Positions 1 through 11,290 of a stretch of DNA of 64,000 nt are shown here, piece by piece. The notes beneath the pieces were generated by a model, which was given only the letters and a program-made list of their open reading frames with translations, was not told where the DNA came from and ran no database searches. A program made the translations under genes and the position numbers. The DNA comes from Hemicordylus capensis (taxonomy: Eukaryota; Chordata; Lepidosauria; Squamata; Cordylidae), in the NCBI RefSeq assembly GCF_027244095.1, contig NC_069658.1:264996687-265060686 (forward strand). The letters are read 5' to 3'. The first letter of the stretch is position 1. The number at the start of each line of letters is the position of its first letter.

Positions 1-319
1 TGCGCAGGGATGCACATGGTATCCACACATGCGCAGGCACCATATGTGTGGTCAGCAACACCATGATGACCACGCAAATTGCACCTATGCATGTGTGGAT
101 GCCATCTGCATCCTAGCACCACGCACAGTCGGGTTCTTGGGAAGAGCACCGTTGCAGCAGGAAGTTGAATGCGGTGGCGGAGAGTAGGTAAGAACCGGCT
201 CTCCTTTTTAAAGATCCCACTTGCCACTCCCCCCTCAACAGCGCCAAATCAGTTTGGACCTTGTCTAACCCAGTTCAGCTCCGAACCTGTGAACAAACCT
301 TGGTTCATGCACATCCCTA
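1..319. mobile_element. right part of a non-autonomous DNA transposon (hAT-like)
   Basis: The stretch ends at about 319 with gcacatcccta. The same terminus recurs at 21.46, 38.83 and 43.81 kb, and at 43.8 kb it is flanked by 8-bp direct repeats. The left end is outside the window. CpG-containing text such as atgcgcaggca is typical of this family here. No coding potential was recognised. Confidence 0.45.
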
Positions 320-344
320 GGATGTTGCACTTTTTTATGAAGGC

Positions 345-905
345 AAAGGGTGGATTCCATCACATGAGGGTAGAATAATGGTCCAAGGGAAGGCTTCAGT
401 TCCAGAAGTTTTTGTAATTTTCTACCAAGAAAAAACCAGTATAAGACTGACTTTTTTGAAGTTTTTTTTTCAAATTCAAAAAATCATTAAAAACCAATGG
501 ATTGACCAATATAATTCAAAATCAATACACATAGAGTCCTGCTAACCTGTCCTACATCTGAACCCAATTCCAGAACTCTAGGACAAGCCATTCCAGGAAT
601 ATAAAAGGGAGTAAAAAGGGGTGAAATGTACCCTTATTTATGAAGGTAATGGGCAGATTCCTCCACGTAGGGGTGGAATGATGGCCCTGGTGTGGGGGGT
701 GGAGTCCTTCAGTTCTAGAAGTTTTTTGTAATTTTCTGCTATGAAACAAACCACTGACCTTTTTGAAGTGTTTTTTTAATTCAAAAAATCATTGAAAATA
801 AATGAATCAACTGATCTGCTTGAAAATCAATACACAGAGTCCAGTCACTCTGTCCAATATCTGTGCCAAATTTCAGAACTCTAGGCCAAGCCATTCCAAA
901 AATAT
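345..905. repeat. two diverged tandem units of about 260-300 bp
   Basis: Unit one (about 345-647) and unit two (about 648-905) share the same order of blocks: a gattcc start, ccagaagtttttgtaatttt, a run of t's, aaaaatcatt, atcaatacac, agaactctagg, then ccattcc and ataaaaggga. A further fragment with the same gaagtttttgtaattttct block lies at about 13,178-13,235, so the unit is interspersed. The class is unknown. Confidence 0.6.
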
Positions 906-999
906 AAAAGGGACCATCTTTTCTCTTCGGGAAAGTCATGAGGCCCTCTAGGAGAGTGGGCATGGGGACCTGGGTCCCCTAGTCCATGCCTAATGGTGC

Positions 1000-1212
1000 C
1001 CCTAATTATGTGCAAGAGAAGCTCCCAGGGCTTGCTATGGAAGGAACAAGCTGATGTGTGCACCTTCCATAGTTGGTGATAGGAGCCCTACCTCTGTCAG
1101 AAACCTCATGTTTGAGATGGGAATGCCTCTCAAATTATCCTGCCTTAGTAGGGCAATCAAAAATACTATCTGGTTCAAATCAACAGCTGAAGCCCACAAC
1201 AGTAGCATCATC
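1000..1212. repeat. interspersed repeat also present at 24.77-24.97 kb
   Basis: The blocks gagaagctcccagggcttg, caccttccatag, ctggttcaaatcaac and others recur in the same order at 24,770-24,970. I see no terminal repeats and no coding sequence, and the class is unknown. Confidence 0.5.
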
Positions 1213-1234
1213 TAGTTAGGGAGATATTTTGAAC

Positions 1235-2840
1235 TTATTTTATTTGTTTGTTAAACATATTTATATATGGCCCAAAACATATCTGTGTGGTTTACAATTA
1301 AAATCATTTAAACATAAAATCACTAACATTAAAATCAGTTAAAACCCAATTAAAAAATTAACCTATAAGTCTAATTAAAAGCCTAGGTGAATAAATATGA
1401 CTTCAGTGCCTTCTTAAAAGCTGACAGAGATGGGGAGGCTCTTATTTCAGCAAGGAGCTCATTCCAAAGCCCAGGGGCAGCAACAGAGAAGGCCCATTCC
1501 TGAGTAGCCGCCAGATGGGTTGGTGGCAACCATAGATGAACCTCTCCAGATGATCTTAACAGGTAGTGGGGCTCATGGGGAAGAAGACATTCTCTAAAAT
1601 ACCCAGGGCCTACTCTGTTTAGGGTTTTATAGGTAATAACCAGCACCTTGTATTTTGCACCTTGTATTTTTTGGAAATGTATCAGCAGCCAGTGTAGTTC
1701 TTTCAACACAGGAGTAATATGGTCTCTCCTAGATGACCCAGAGAACAACCTGGCCACCGCATTCTGTACCAACGGCAGTTTCCAGACTACGTACAAAGGG
1801 CAGCCCCACATAGAGCGCATTGCAGAAGTTCAGTCTGGACGTTACCAGCATATGTACCACCGTTCTGAGGTTGTTCATCTCAAGAAACAGACGCAGCTGG
1901 AGTATCAGCCAAAGCTGATAGAAAGCACCTCTGGCCACCACCTCAACCTGGGGCACTAGGGAGAGGTTCGGATCCAGAAGCACCCCCACACTGCATACCT
2001 GTTCCTTCCAGAGGAGCAAGACCCCATCCAGAACCAGCAGATCAAAATCATCACCTGAGTTCCAAACACACACAATAATTACCTCTGTCTTATCTGGATT
2101 CAGCCTCAGTTGTTATCCCTTATCTAGCCCATCACAGACTCCTGGCAGGCATTTAGGGAGGTTATGCCTTCTCCTGATGATGTTGACATGGAGAAATAGC
2201 TTTGGGTGTCATCAGCATATTGATAACACCCTGCACCAAATCTCCTGATGATCTCTCCCCAGCAGTTTCATGTAGATATTAAACAACATTGGAGACAAAA
2301 TGGAGCCCTGAGAGACACCATACGAAATTCAGATTTTAAGGAACAACTGTCTCCAAGAGACACCATCTGGAATCTGCCCATAATGTAGGAGCTGAACCAC
2401 TGCAAAGCAGTGCCTTCCACCCCCAACCCCCTCAGACATTCCAGAAGGATCAATAGTATCAAAGGCCACCGAGAGATCCAAAAGGACCAACCAAGTCACA
2501 CTCCCACTGTCAGTTCGCAATTGGAGATCATCCATCAGGTTGACCAAGGCACTCTCCAGCCCATATCCTTCCCAAAAGCCAGTTTTAAATGGGTCTAGAA
2601 TAAATGATTGCCTCCTTAAGACAAGGAGGCATGCTGCCCTCCCTCAGAGAAGCATTTATAATCTCTACCAGGCCCTACAACAGCCTCCCTGCCAGATAGC
2701 ATTAGCCATGTCAGGCAAGGATCAAGAGGGCAGGTGGTAGGCCACACCATTCCAAGCAGCTTGTCCACATCCTTAGGAGTCACGAACTGAAACTGATTCA
2801 GGGCCATACATAATAGGAGCTGCTTGACACCTCGGCATCA
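1235..2840 (-). mobile_element. L2-type LINE, 5'-truncated and decayed
   Basis: Read on the minus strand, several frames carry recognisable L2-clade reverse transcriptase pieces: LDLSVAFDTID near 2.45 kb, then LQWFSSYIMGRFQ near 2.36 kb. Further on come an ITPVLKELHWLL block near 1.7 kb and a C-terminal stretch of the SPSLSAFKKALK type near 1.4 kb. The frame is broken repeatedly, so this is a dead copy. The A/T-rich 3' tail lies at about 1,240-1,380. The L2-clade assignment is from motif memory; another Jockey-superfamily clade is possible. Confidence 0.8.
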
Positions 2841-3170
2841 GACACTATAAAAATTGTGGAGTTTGAATCTAAGTCGGCCCAAATACGAAATATTTTATGG
2901 TATTTGCTCTACAGAAGAACAGCACCAAGAACCACGACCAGTACAGGGGTTCCTCCTGGTGTGTGGGGTTTCATTTTCAGCCTTGTTTTCAGGATTGTCC
3001 ACTTCTGGAAGGACCCTTGTGCCTTTGACAACTGCACAACAGCAGTAGTTCAATAGTGAAGCTCCTGCTCCAGCATGGAGGTGCAGCAATGGAAAAGCTT
3101 CACAAAGTGAATGGCTGTCTGTCAAAAGTTTGGAGTGTCTGCCATGAAAAAAGGTGGACGCTCTACTTAC
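2841..3170. other. non-coding sequence, partly intron of the KY-like relic
   Basis: From about 3,050 to 3,170 the sequence resembles the intron flank of the intact KY-like exon at 25.46 kb (a shared gacagacactcca block read on the minus strand). This shows that the duplicated piece included introns. I see nothing clear in the remainder. Confidence 0.4.
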
Positions 3171-3279
3171 CCATATTATGGCAAGTCCACATCCAAATGG
3201 CTCGGACCTTCTCCAGGTCACTCTGGGTTTCTTGGAGCAGGACGCTTACCAGGTTTTCCACGCTGTTCCAAACACTCAC
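3171..3279 (-). pseudogene. KY-like exon copy A2 (duplicate of the 25.46-kb exon)
   Basis: The minus strand reads acceptor AAAACAG, then 109 nt, then donor GTAAGT. It encodes VSVWNSVENLVSVLLQE, then SDLEKVRAIWMW and TCHNM. It has exactly the length and phase of the exon at 25,460-25,568 and shares intron flanks with it. The frame is open and the splice sites look usable. However, the normally conserved ICHHI end has become TCHNM, and the neighbouring exon has lost its donor. It is either part of a dead duplicate or the 5' part of a second gene extending off the left edge. No following transglutaminase-core exon was seen between 1 and 3,170. Confidence 0.8.
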
Positions 3280-4136
3280 CTGTTTTGAAAAAAGTAAATA
3301 GATTTAGTAGACTTACATATGGAGGAGAGCTATCCACTCTAGGGCTGCGACCTGATCTGATTAAAGAAATCCTACAATTCTCTTGGCATATGAGAGAGGG
3401 AATGATGGTTTAAGTCAGTGTAAATCTGTAGTGTGAATATGAAGGAAGGAAAGAAGGCAGAAACCCCTGCTATTGCCATGGTTGTGTTAACTCAGTCCAC
3501 TTTGACTTTTGATTTTACTTTTGAATGTACTGTATAAACAAAGCAGCAATTGAAGTCATGTTGTCCCAGAAGGGGTATGTAACCAGTCCTTCCATGATGT
3601 TTATTTATTTAGAGGCACTCCCAGCAGAGTGCCTCCTCCTTCAGAGATTAGGAAGGTGATGACTTGGGACAGGGTCTTTTTTCAGTGGCAGGGACAGTTT
3701 CTCCAGAGAGGTCTGACTGTCCTCTGCGTTATTTTCTTTCATGCATCAGATGATTTTAGTACCTCAGGCTTTTCCTTCCTTAGAATAATAAATATACAGT
3801 ATTTAATATACTATGCTGCAATTCTGTATTAATTATTGCTGCTGACACCTGATGCTGTTTTTGATTGTTTTAATGGTGTGCTAACTTTTCTTGCAAGACA
3901 CCTTAGCCACCAAGTAGAGATATCAATGTGTGGTGTTTTTTTTTAAAAAAAAACACATATATAAATATAACCATGGTCCCTTGGTTCATAATATTTCTAT
4001 TGTGCTTGATGTGGACAAAATAAGTTGCCTCATGTCACTAGAGCAAACTTGGAGGTCGTCATCAAATTCCAGATCTACGTGGAACATCTCAGTGGATTCC
4101 ACACAGGACTGTATATCACAATAAGATATTACTTAT

Positions 4137-4219
4137 CTTCAGTGCATAGGCATCCAGTTTCTTAAAGTGTTGCAAGTCTATTGACACTGATTTCAGGCTG
4201 GACCTATCCCATGGATAAA
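4137..4219 (-). pseudogene. KY-like exon copy A1 (duplicate of the 27.66-kb exon), donor lost
   Basis: After acceptor TTTGTTTCCAG the minus strand encodes YPWDRSSLKSVSIDLQHF, then KKLDAYALK. It has the same 83-nt length and phase as the exon at 27,655-27,737. The intron boundary reads AAG|ATAAGT where the intact copy has AAG|GTAAGC, so the donor GT is AT. Both flanks also match the 27.6-kb locus (cagatct..tgga..catctcagtgga, cacaataagatat). YPWDR, with Arg, is the form I recall for human KY. Loss of the donor makes normal splicing unlikely. Confidence 0.82.
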
Positions 4220-5000
4220 CTGGAAACAAATGTAGAACAGTTATTCCAGAAACTGCAAATCCAGGGAAACCAACTCATCAGTGGAGAAAATGGAAACTTT
4301 GAAATGACTATAAGCTTCCATTTTCAGACGTTCTGGAATGGAACAGTCTTTACTTCATTACTTTTATTTTAATTTTCAGGAAAGCCCATTTTTAATAAGC
4401 TAGGTAGGAGTCCAAGTCTAGGTAAATTAATGGGAAAGGAGCCTAAGATGGGTTGGAGCTCCTCAGGGACATATTTGTATGTTGCACAGAGTGTTTCCAG
4501 GGAAAGGAGAGACTGGTGAAAATACACACTCAAGCACTGTAGCCATTGCACACATGTGCCACTGTGTCTAGTTCTAGGAAGTGCACTTTAAGAAGGATGA
4601 AGAGAAACTGAAACAGATTCAGAGGAGGGTAACAAAGATGGTCAGAGATGGGGGAGGGGGGGAAGTCCTATGAAAAATGGTTGAGGGAACAAGTATGTTT
4701 CATTCGGAGAAGACAATGACCTTGCTGGTTTCCTACTGGAAATTTTTTTTTTAAAAATGTGACTTGACAAGAGCCTTGTCAACAAGTATGGTTTCCACTG
4801 ATGCCAGGTGAAGTTGATGCTTTCTTGGCTACTATGATGAATATATGACCTTATCCATATAAAGCATGTGCTCTACTATTGAGCTACAGACCTTCTCTTT
4901 TGAGTTCATTCAAAAACACCAGAGGTAGAGAGGGAAGACTCTTGAGCCCAGTGGGAAGCCCTGGCACATGAATTGTTTAAGTCACGAGCCAAAAGTTGCT
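4220..5000. other. no gene recognised; one tRNA-like SINE trace
   Basis: At about 4,855-4,900 the minus strand contains GTCTGTAGCTCAATAGTAGA, which resembles a tRNA A-box region, probably the head of a decayed tRNA-derived SINE. No upstream linker exons of copy A were found here. The rest is unassigned. Confidence 0.4.
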
Positions 5001-5009
5001 AGTTGTGTT

Positions 5010-5600
5010 TCCAAGATATGCCATATGCCTCTGCTCTTGGACAGCAGTAGTTACACTTGTCCCTCAGGGTGGGGAGGGCGGGCAGCTTGGAGAGAAGAAA
5101 GAGACTGAGAGCTACCAATCCTCTCCATTTTGTCTGCACTGAACTACTGGGCCTCAGTGCTGCCATTTTACCTCCTGTCACACTCCAACCTGCTGCCTAA
5201 TAAGGAGAAGGGGGACTGTTTGCCTAGAAGAGAAAGAGAAAAGAAGCTGACATTCTCTCCATGTGTCTGTGTCAGAGGCTGGGCCTCAGGATGGTTGCTT
5301 GGTTCTCTCCACACTCCAGCTCTTTGCCTCTTAAGGGAAAGCGAAGCAGCTTGCTCAGGAAAAGAGAGAGTCAGGGAACTGCTACCCTTTTCCTTTTTGT
5401 TTTTACCTGAATTAATAGGCCTCAGTACTGCTTTCTTGGCCTTGCCACACTCCCCCCTATGACACATCAGGAGAACAAGAGGTAGCAGCTGGTTCAGGAG
5501 AGATGGGAAACTGAAAGAAAGCTGCCACATTTCCCCAATGCTTCTGCTCTGCTTCTGTGAAGTCATGAGGGAGAAAATAAGAGAGAGCAACAATCGTGCT
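5010..5600. repeat. degenerate tandem repeat, about 3 units of 150-160 bp
   Basis: The motif ggcctca..tgct..tcacactcc..tgcc, followed by an a/g-rich gagaa block, recurs near 5,150, 5,280 and 5,420. The open frames across it on both strands follow the repeat composition and do not look coding. Confidence 0.5.
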
Positions 5601-5639
5601 GGTAACAGTGCTGAGGTAAAAAAAAAAAGTGGGGACAGG

Positions 5640-6576
5640 AAACGGGAGAGAGAGAGAGATCCCTCATGGAACCCTTTTGGGATATTACTTAAAACACATT
5701 ATCCTCACTGCTGAAGAGATATGGAAACTGGTGAACCAGTAGTGGAGTGCTGTGGTTCTGAAGGGCAATTCTTATTTATCTCCTCTTTGACATTCAAAAT
5801 AGTGTTCACCTGTTGTGAGGCACTGATGAATGCAACAAATGAATTGATGTGACCAAACAACTGCTTTACCTTGTTCATGGCACTGGGGCTACGGGGAGAA
5901 TCAGAGCAAATAGTGGCACTCAACAGCCAACTTTGCTTCAGTGTCAGCTAGAAGGGTAAGAAACCAAGTTCAGGAACCCAGATAGAGGAGGACAAGTCTT
6001 CTTCTCATACTCTGTTCCTCAGACTTTGAGGGTGGTAGACAATAAGTTCATGGCCCAAGTTCCTGACTGAAATTTTTTTCCCCCTGAAAAAGAAATAAGT
6101 TGCTGAAGTAAAATTCAAATTGTGTTGCAATTGCGCAGACACAAGTGATACCTGCCAACCAGGCAAGGCCGGTCTGGGAGCTGAGGGAAATGCTTCCCCT
6201 TGGTGGTCTTCTTGCTGGTGGATCTTGCCTGTCAGCCAAGAGAAGGTACTTCTCAGAAGTAAAGACTGCCCCATTCCAGAACTACTGGGGAAGGAGAAGG
6301 GCCCACATTGTGATTTAAAGTATCTGATGTGAAGAACCCACACAATTCAAACCCAAAGCCCATAAAAAGGCCCCCAAGAAGCAGGGATATGTCATTTTCA
6401 CCACTGCCACTCTGGCTTTTTCTACCCAGGGCTGGAGACAGAGTGCTAGGCTAGATGGACCTTTGATTTCATGCAGCTAACAATTCCACAAAGCATTGCA
6501 TGAGCTGAACCAATCTGGTGAAGTTTAGAACCAGCAGAGAAGCCCCTTGTCATGGCCCAGGGTTTGGGCCATGATC
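5640..6576. other. no gene recognised
   Basis: A short minus-strand frame (5,705-5,923) begins MSATICSDSPRSPS, and frames on both strands cover 6,005-6,343. None shows a recognised domain, a codon pattern or convincing splice sites. The left flank of the hAT element at 6,577 appears to be an older unclassified repeat that resumes at 7,002. Confidence 0.4.
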
Positions 6577-7001
6577 CAGGGGTGTAACTATAATAGGGGA
6601 AGGGGAGAAGTTATCTGGGGGCCCACTGACATGGCCCCCCCCCCGAGGCAAGTCACATCACTGATTCCCCCAGCTGCACACCCGCTCGGGCTTCCTTCAG
6701 TTGTATTTCTCCTCCGAAACTGATGTGAGTGTTAAGACCTGGAGCTACCAGAACAGCAGGTCTTTCTCTAGTACCATTAAATGACTTGCATCGTCCACAA
6801 TTTACAAAACCTTAAAAAAATTATTTAGGATGATGTTCTATTGTGGCACATAGGTTGTGTATATATAAATTTTACTATGCTTTTTGTTACCACTATTCAG
6901 CCTCATATAAGATTTCTTTACTTCATGAGCTGAACTTCAGTGAGGGGGCACCCATTTTAAAATCTTGTCTCTGGGCCCACTCCAACCTTGCTACGCCACT
7001 G
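6577..7001. mobile_element. non-autonomous hAT element with 8-bp target duplication
   Basis: The left end is CAGGGGTGTAACTA and the right end is GCTACGCCACTG, an inverted-repeat pair with mismatches. The flanks are ccatgatc at 6,569-6,576 and at 7,002-7,009, a perfect 8-bp duplication as expected for hAT transposition. The 425-bp interior has no coding sequence. A related left end (CAGGGGCATAGCAAGGTTGG) lies at 11,683. Confidence 0.85.
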
Positions 7002-7439
7002 CCATGATCCCTCTGCTATCAGATTACAAAGAGGATGGGGGAGGATTGGGATCAGGAATCATCCCTGGAGAGAGCTGCAGAAGTTGCCTCCTTGGCAGAA
7101 GTTCCCATGGGACCGAGAGGAGGAACCTCAGAAACCAGCGGTGCCTTTACCTACTCTGCCTGAGGAGGTACCCTGGTCTCCCTCCTCTGACTTGGAGAAC
7201 TCCTCGGCAGTGCAGGAGAACATCCCTCTGCTACCACACACCACATTCAGGGGCAGGAGGAGGGTCCCCAGATCCACCCAAGCCAGCACCCGAAGAACAG
7301 GCCGCAGCCCCTTTAAGTCTCAACAGTCTTTCTCAGAGAGGGCGGAGCCTGAGGCACCAATCTGACTGCAGAACTAGTTCCGCTTTGAGTCCAGACCTTT
7401 CCCTGGTCGATGTTCCAAGCCTGCTGCTTTTGGTAGCCT

Positions 7440-7440
<1 letters not shown>
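7002..7440. other. unclassified sequence between a hAT element and a LINE tail
   Basis: Two plus-strand frames overlap here, one rich in Pro, Glu and Arg (6,988-7,365). There is no recognised domain. Because the hAT element split a continuous ccatgatccctctg stretch, this and the segment left of 6,577 probably belong to one older repeat. Confidence 0.35.
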
Positions 7441-7471
<31 letters not shown>

Positions 7472-8515
7472 CATACACACAGTCAGACAGGTGTTATTGA
7501 CTGGTTTATCCAGATATCGAGTCCTTCCCAAGGACCTGGGATGGCTGAATTTTATTGTCAATGTTGTTGCTGCTGTTATAGATATTGTCGCAGAATATAA
7601 GCTATTCCCAGGAAAGTTGCTTTTTGTAATTGGCTGGTGGTGATTTCTGTGGCCCCTATGGTGTTGAGGTGCTCTTCAAGGTCTTTTGGAATTGCTCCTA
7701 GGGCACCAATTACCACTGGGATTATTTGGGTCTTTTTCTGCCACAGCCTTTCAATTTCAATTTGTAGATCTTTGTATTTGGTGATTTTCTCTATTTCTTT
7801 TTCTTCTATTCTGCTATCCCCTGGTATTGCTATGTTGATTATTTTGACTTGTTTTTCTTTCTTCTCGACTACAGTTATATCTGGTGTATTGTGTGGCAGA
7901 TGTTTGTTTGTAGTCAGAAGTCCCATAATATTTTTGCATCTTCATTTTCTTCAACTTTTTTAATTTTATGGTCCCACCAATTTTTAGCTACAGGTAGCTT
8001 ATATTTTTTGCAGATGTTCCAGTGTATCATCCCTGCTACCTTGTCATGCCTTTGTTTGTAGTCAGTCTGTGTGATCTTTTGACAACAGCTGATCAGGTGG
8101 TCCACTGTTTCATCTGCTTCTTTACAAAGGCGGCACTTTCTGTTTGTTGTTGACTTTTCGACTTTTGCTCTTATTGCATTTGTTCTTAGTGCCTGTTCTT
8201 GTGCAGCCAGTATTAAACCCTCTGTTTCTTTCTTCAAGTTGCCATTCTTAAGCCATTGCCAGGTCTTGGTGATGTCATTTTCCACTTATATTGTGCAAAT
8301 ATTGACCATGCAGTGGCTTATTTTTCCATTTTTCTGCTCGGTTCCTGACTTGTTCTTTCTTGTAGGCCTGCTTTGCTTCATTGGTGTTGAATAGTTTCTC
8401 ATTATTGACCATTTTAAGTGCATCTTCTTCACTGTCCTTGATATATTCTTCAAGGCCTCTTTTCTCCTCCTCTGCTGTTTTGATGGACTTGCAGCATTCC
8501 TCTTCCACCTGAGCT
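7441..8515 (-). mobile_element. R4/Dong-like LINE, 3' half, with (TAAA)n tail
   Basis: The minus strand encodes, in order and across broken frames, a CCHC-like knuckle (CRLCKEADETVDHLISCC) at about 8.1 kb and an HWNICKKYKL block. Next come IAIPGDSRIEEKEIEKI at about 7.8 kb and PVVIGALGAIPKDLE ending in LGIAYILRQ near 7.6 kb. This order matches the restriction-like-endonuclease tail of R4/Dong-type elements as I know them. The 3' end meets a run of attt units at 7,441-7,471. The tail text gtcagacaggtgttattgac recurs, inverted, at 33.3 kb. Confidence 0.75.
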
Positions 8516-8545
8516 GCGAGGGAGGTATAGCCTATCTACATCACT

Positions 8546-8549
8546 GCGG

Positions 8550-8594
<45 letters not shown>
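8546..8594. repeat. (GAT)n microsatellite
   Basis: About 14 near-perfect gat/atg units lie directly beside the tail end of the minus-strand SINE at 8,595. Confidence 0.95.
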
Positions 8595-8595
<1 letters not shown>

Positions 8596-8860
8596 TTCAA
8601 TTTCTGTACCACCCTTCCAAAAATAGGGCAGTTTACACAGAGAAATAATACATATATAAGATGGATCCCTGTCCCAAAAGGGCTCACATTCTAAAAAGAA
8701 ACATGATAGACACCAGCAACAGTCCCTGGAGGTACTGTGCTAGGGGTGGATAGGGCCAGTTACTCTCCCCCTGCTAAATAAAGAGAATCGCCACATTAAA
8801 AGGTGCCTCTTTGCCAAGTTAGCACGGGTTATCTAGTTGACTGGCTCTGCAAACCACCTC
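8595..8860 (-). mobile_element. L2-tailed SINE, near full length
   Basis: Read on the minus strand it has the head ctaacttggcaaagaggcac, the middle agtaactggccctat, the block tgttgctggtgtct and the 3' tail tttttggaagggtggtacag. The same order occurs at 15.24, 36.46/38.18, 58.3 and 63.17 kb. The tail matches the 3' end of the L2 copy at 10.12 kb, consistent with L2-driven retroposition. Confidence 0.8.
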
Positions 8861-9384
8861 CACAGTGAGCTGATTTGTGACATTGATCTCTTGTTAACTG
8901 ACCTGGACTACTGCTGAGTTCAGCCAGTATCTTTCTCAGGGATCAGCCTGGAACAGGATATCCCTTCATCTTGAAGACCTTTGCTTTAAAATAAGAGCTT
9001 TCATGCCTGGCCTCTCTACCATTCCATTCTTCTCATGTCTGTTGGCCAGAGAGCACAATATCCAGGCACCTTAGTGGGACATAAACTGAGAACTTATTTT
9101 GAGGATTATACTTGTAGTATAGCAGTGATATAAAGGTGCAGAGCAGCTGATACACAGTATATAAGGCTTGTCCCTAGAAGATCTTCACAGGTAAGGTGGG
9201 GCTTGCTTGCACAGCCCTCAGGGACATATTTTCATGTGGCACAGAGTGCTTCTGGGGGAAGGTGAGGTTTTTGAAATTCAACACACACATGCACACAAGT
9301 TATGATGCTGTGTTAGTGGAACTCTTCAGAAGCACCAGCACTTCTCCTGTAGCACTGGCTCCTTGTTAGGATGTTTGCCAGAAT

Positions 9385-9655
9385 CTGCAAAAGCGAACAC
9401 TTTTGATGAGCTGTGGATGAGGGTGGCTGTATATGGAAATATGAGCACATGTGACATGTCTTACTGATCTCTCAGCTCCATCATCTGCCTTGGGATTGTT
9501 TTTAATGAAAGGCGGTATCTAAATTTAACAATAAATAAAAATAAAACAATAAATGAAATATACCCAAAGGGCATTTCTGCTGTCAGACAGTTACTCACCC
9601 ACTTGGATCATGGCTATGCTGAATGTACTGGAGTACAATTGGGAGGAAGTGCTCA
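9385..9655. repeat. unclassified interspersed repeat, shared with 51.78-52.03 kb
   Basis: The blocks gcaaaagcgaacacttttga, gatgagctg, ctcagctccatcat and gctatgctgaat..actgg recur in order at 51,785-52,030. See also 14,865-15,000, which may be its continuation. Confidence 0.5.
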
Positions 9656-10080
9656 TGGCCCCACCACTAACAGAGATCTGGGTAGCAGGGACTAGAGACA
9701 GGACCTTTCTGGTTATGGCCGCTCTGCTTTCAAACGCCCTCACTGAAGAGCTTTGCCATGCTTCCTCCATGTTTTTAAAAAACAATTAAAAATATGTCTT
9801 TTAAAAGAGACTATTAAATGTTTTATCTGCTGCTTATACAGGTAGGTTTTTTAGTTTTTATGGTTCTTAATTTTTCGCTTTTTAAATAACTTTTAATTTG
9901 AAACTTTTTTAAAAAATGTAATTTTAAATGTCATTTTAGCCTGGTCTTTTAACTTATTTAACTTAACTTGTTTAATTTTATTAATCTTTTATTTCACTTT
10001 GTATCTATTTTATTAATGTTGTGAGCCGCCCCAAGCAGTAATGTACTTATTTTAAATAATAAATAAGTGAACATTTTTTT
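9656..10080 (+). mobile_element. LINE 3' fragment (L2/CR1-like)
   Basis: On the plus strand, VAGTRDRTFLVMAALLSNAL followed by TEELCHASSMFLKNN resembles the C-terminal end of L2-like reverse transcriptases. After it come an A/T-rich 3' UTR and a gtgagccgccccaag tail ending in aataaata. It is short and decayed. Confidence 0.6.
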
Positions 10081-10117
10081 TCAACCATCCAGATGCCTTA
10101 AGCCTTTGCTAGAAGAA

Positions 10118-10929
10118 TTTATTATTTATTTGTTCAATTTCTATACTGCCCTTCCAAAAATGGCTCAGGATTTACATTACATTTACATCAAAAAAGGCGG
10201 TTTACATTAAAACAACACAATTAAAAACAATTAACAGTTAAAAACAGAGATTATAAAACACCATAAACACCATAAAACAATTAACAATTAAAACATTCAA
10301 AACAGTTTAAAAACCCTGGAAAACTAGCTTACAACAGATTAAAAACATTTACAACAATTTAAAAACCCTGGAAGGCCAGGACAAACGTGAAGGCCAATAA
10401 TTAATTCAAATTATGGATTTCTGCAGGGATTGCATTCCACAGCGCAGGAGAAACTACAGAGAAGGCCCGCCTCTCAGTCGCCACCAGACGCACCGGTGGT
10501 AGCTGGAGACAGACCTCCTCAGATGACCTTTACATGTGGTGAGGATCATGCAGAAGAAGGCACTCTCTAAGGTAACCTGGACCTAAGCCATTCAGGGTTT
10601 AAAGGTAATGACCAGCATTTTGTATTTTGCCCAGAAACATATTGGCAGCCTGTGCAACTGTTTCAAAACAGGCATAATATGGTCTCTCCGGGTTGCCCCA
10701 GAGACCAATCTGGCTGCTGCATTTTGAACTAAATGAAGTTTCCAAACTATGTACAAAGGCAGCCCCATGTAGAGTGCATTGCAATAGTCAAGCCTGGAGG
10801 TTACCAGCTGATGCACCACTGTTTTGAGGTTGTCTTCTTCAAGGAATAGTCGCAGCTTGCTATCAGCTGCCAAAGCTGATAGCAAGCACTCCTGGCCATA
10901 GCCTCTACCTGAGCTACCAGGGTGAGGCC
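10118..10929 (-). mobile_element. L2 LINE, 3' part (split by a hAT insertion)
   Basis: The minus strand carries LRLFLEEDNLKTVVHQLV, LVQNAAARLVSGATRRDHI and MPVLKQLHRLPI, then a 3' UTR and a tail that reads aagggcagtatagaaattg when reversed. At 10,929 it stops at a hAT terminus. The same LINE resumes at 13,744 after an 8-bp duplication (gtgaggcc). Confidence 0.85.
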
Positions 10930-11249
10930 CAGAGGCGTAACTAGGGAAAATAGCACCTAGGGCAAGCACTGAAATTGCGCCCCTGTCCAGACAGGAATGA
11001 TGGGACTTGTAGTCAACAATATCTGGAAATCCCTGTTAAAAGGAACACTGTACCATCTAGACATGGTTGTTGATCAGAACCTGAAAACATGAGCCATCTC
11101 TGTAAAAGATTTAGAACAACAGTCAGGAGTTATGCGAGGATTCCAAGTGTCATTTTCTCTGTCTCATCTCATTCTTTTTAAAAAACATGACTTTGTCCTA
11201 GAGAGGATCACCTGCCCAAATAGCCACTAGCAAAATAGGGGAAGAAGAA

Positions 11250-11290
11250 GGTGGTGGTGGTGGTGGTGGTGGTGGTGGTGGTGGTGGTGT
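11250..11290. repeat. (GGT)n microsatellite
   Basis: About 13 uninterrupted ggt units inside the hAT element. Confidence 0.95.

Noticed and set aside
7441-7471. attt array as a possible CRISPR-like or satellite repeat
   Set aside because: It is the simple-sequence tail at the LINE 3' end; there are no spacers. No CRISPR arrays are present in the window.
7637-8061. Plus-strand frames of 108 and 70 codons rich in Phe, Ser and Ile
   Set aside because: Antisense shadow of the R4/Dong-like LINE.
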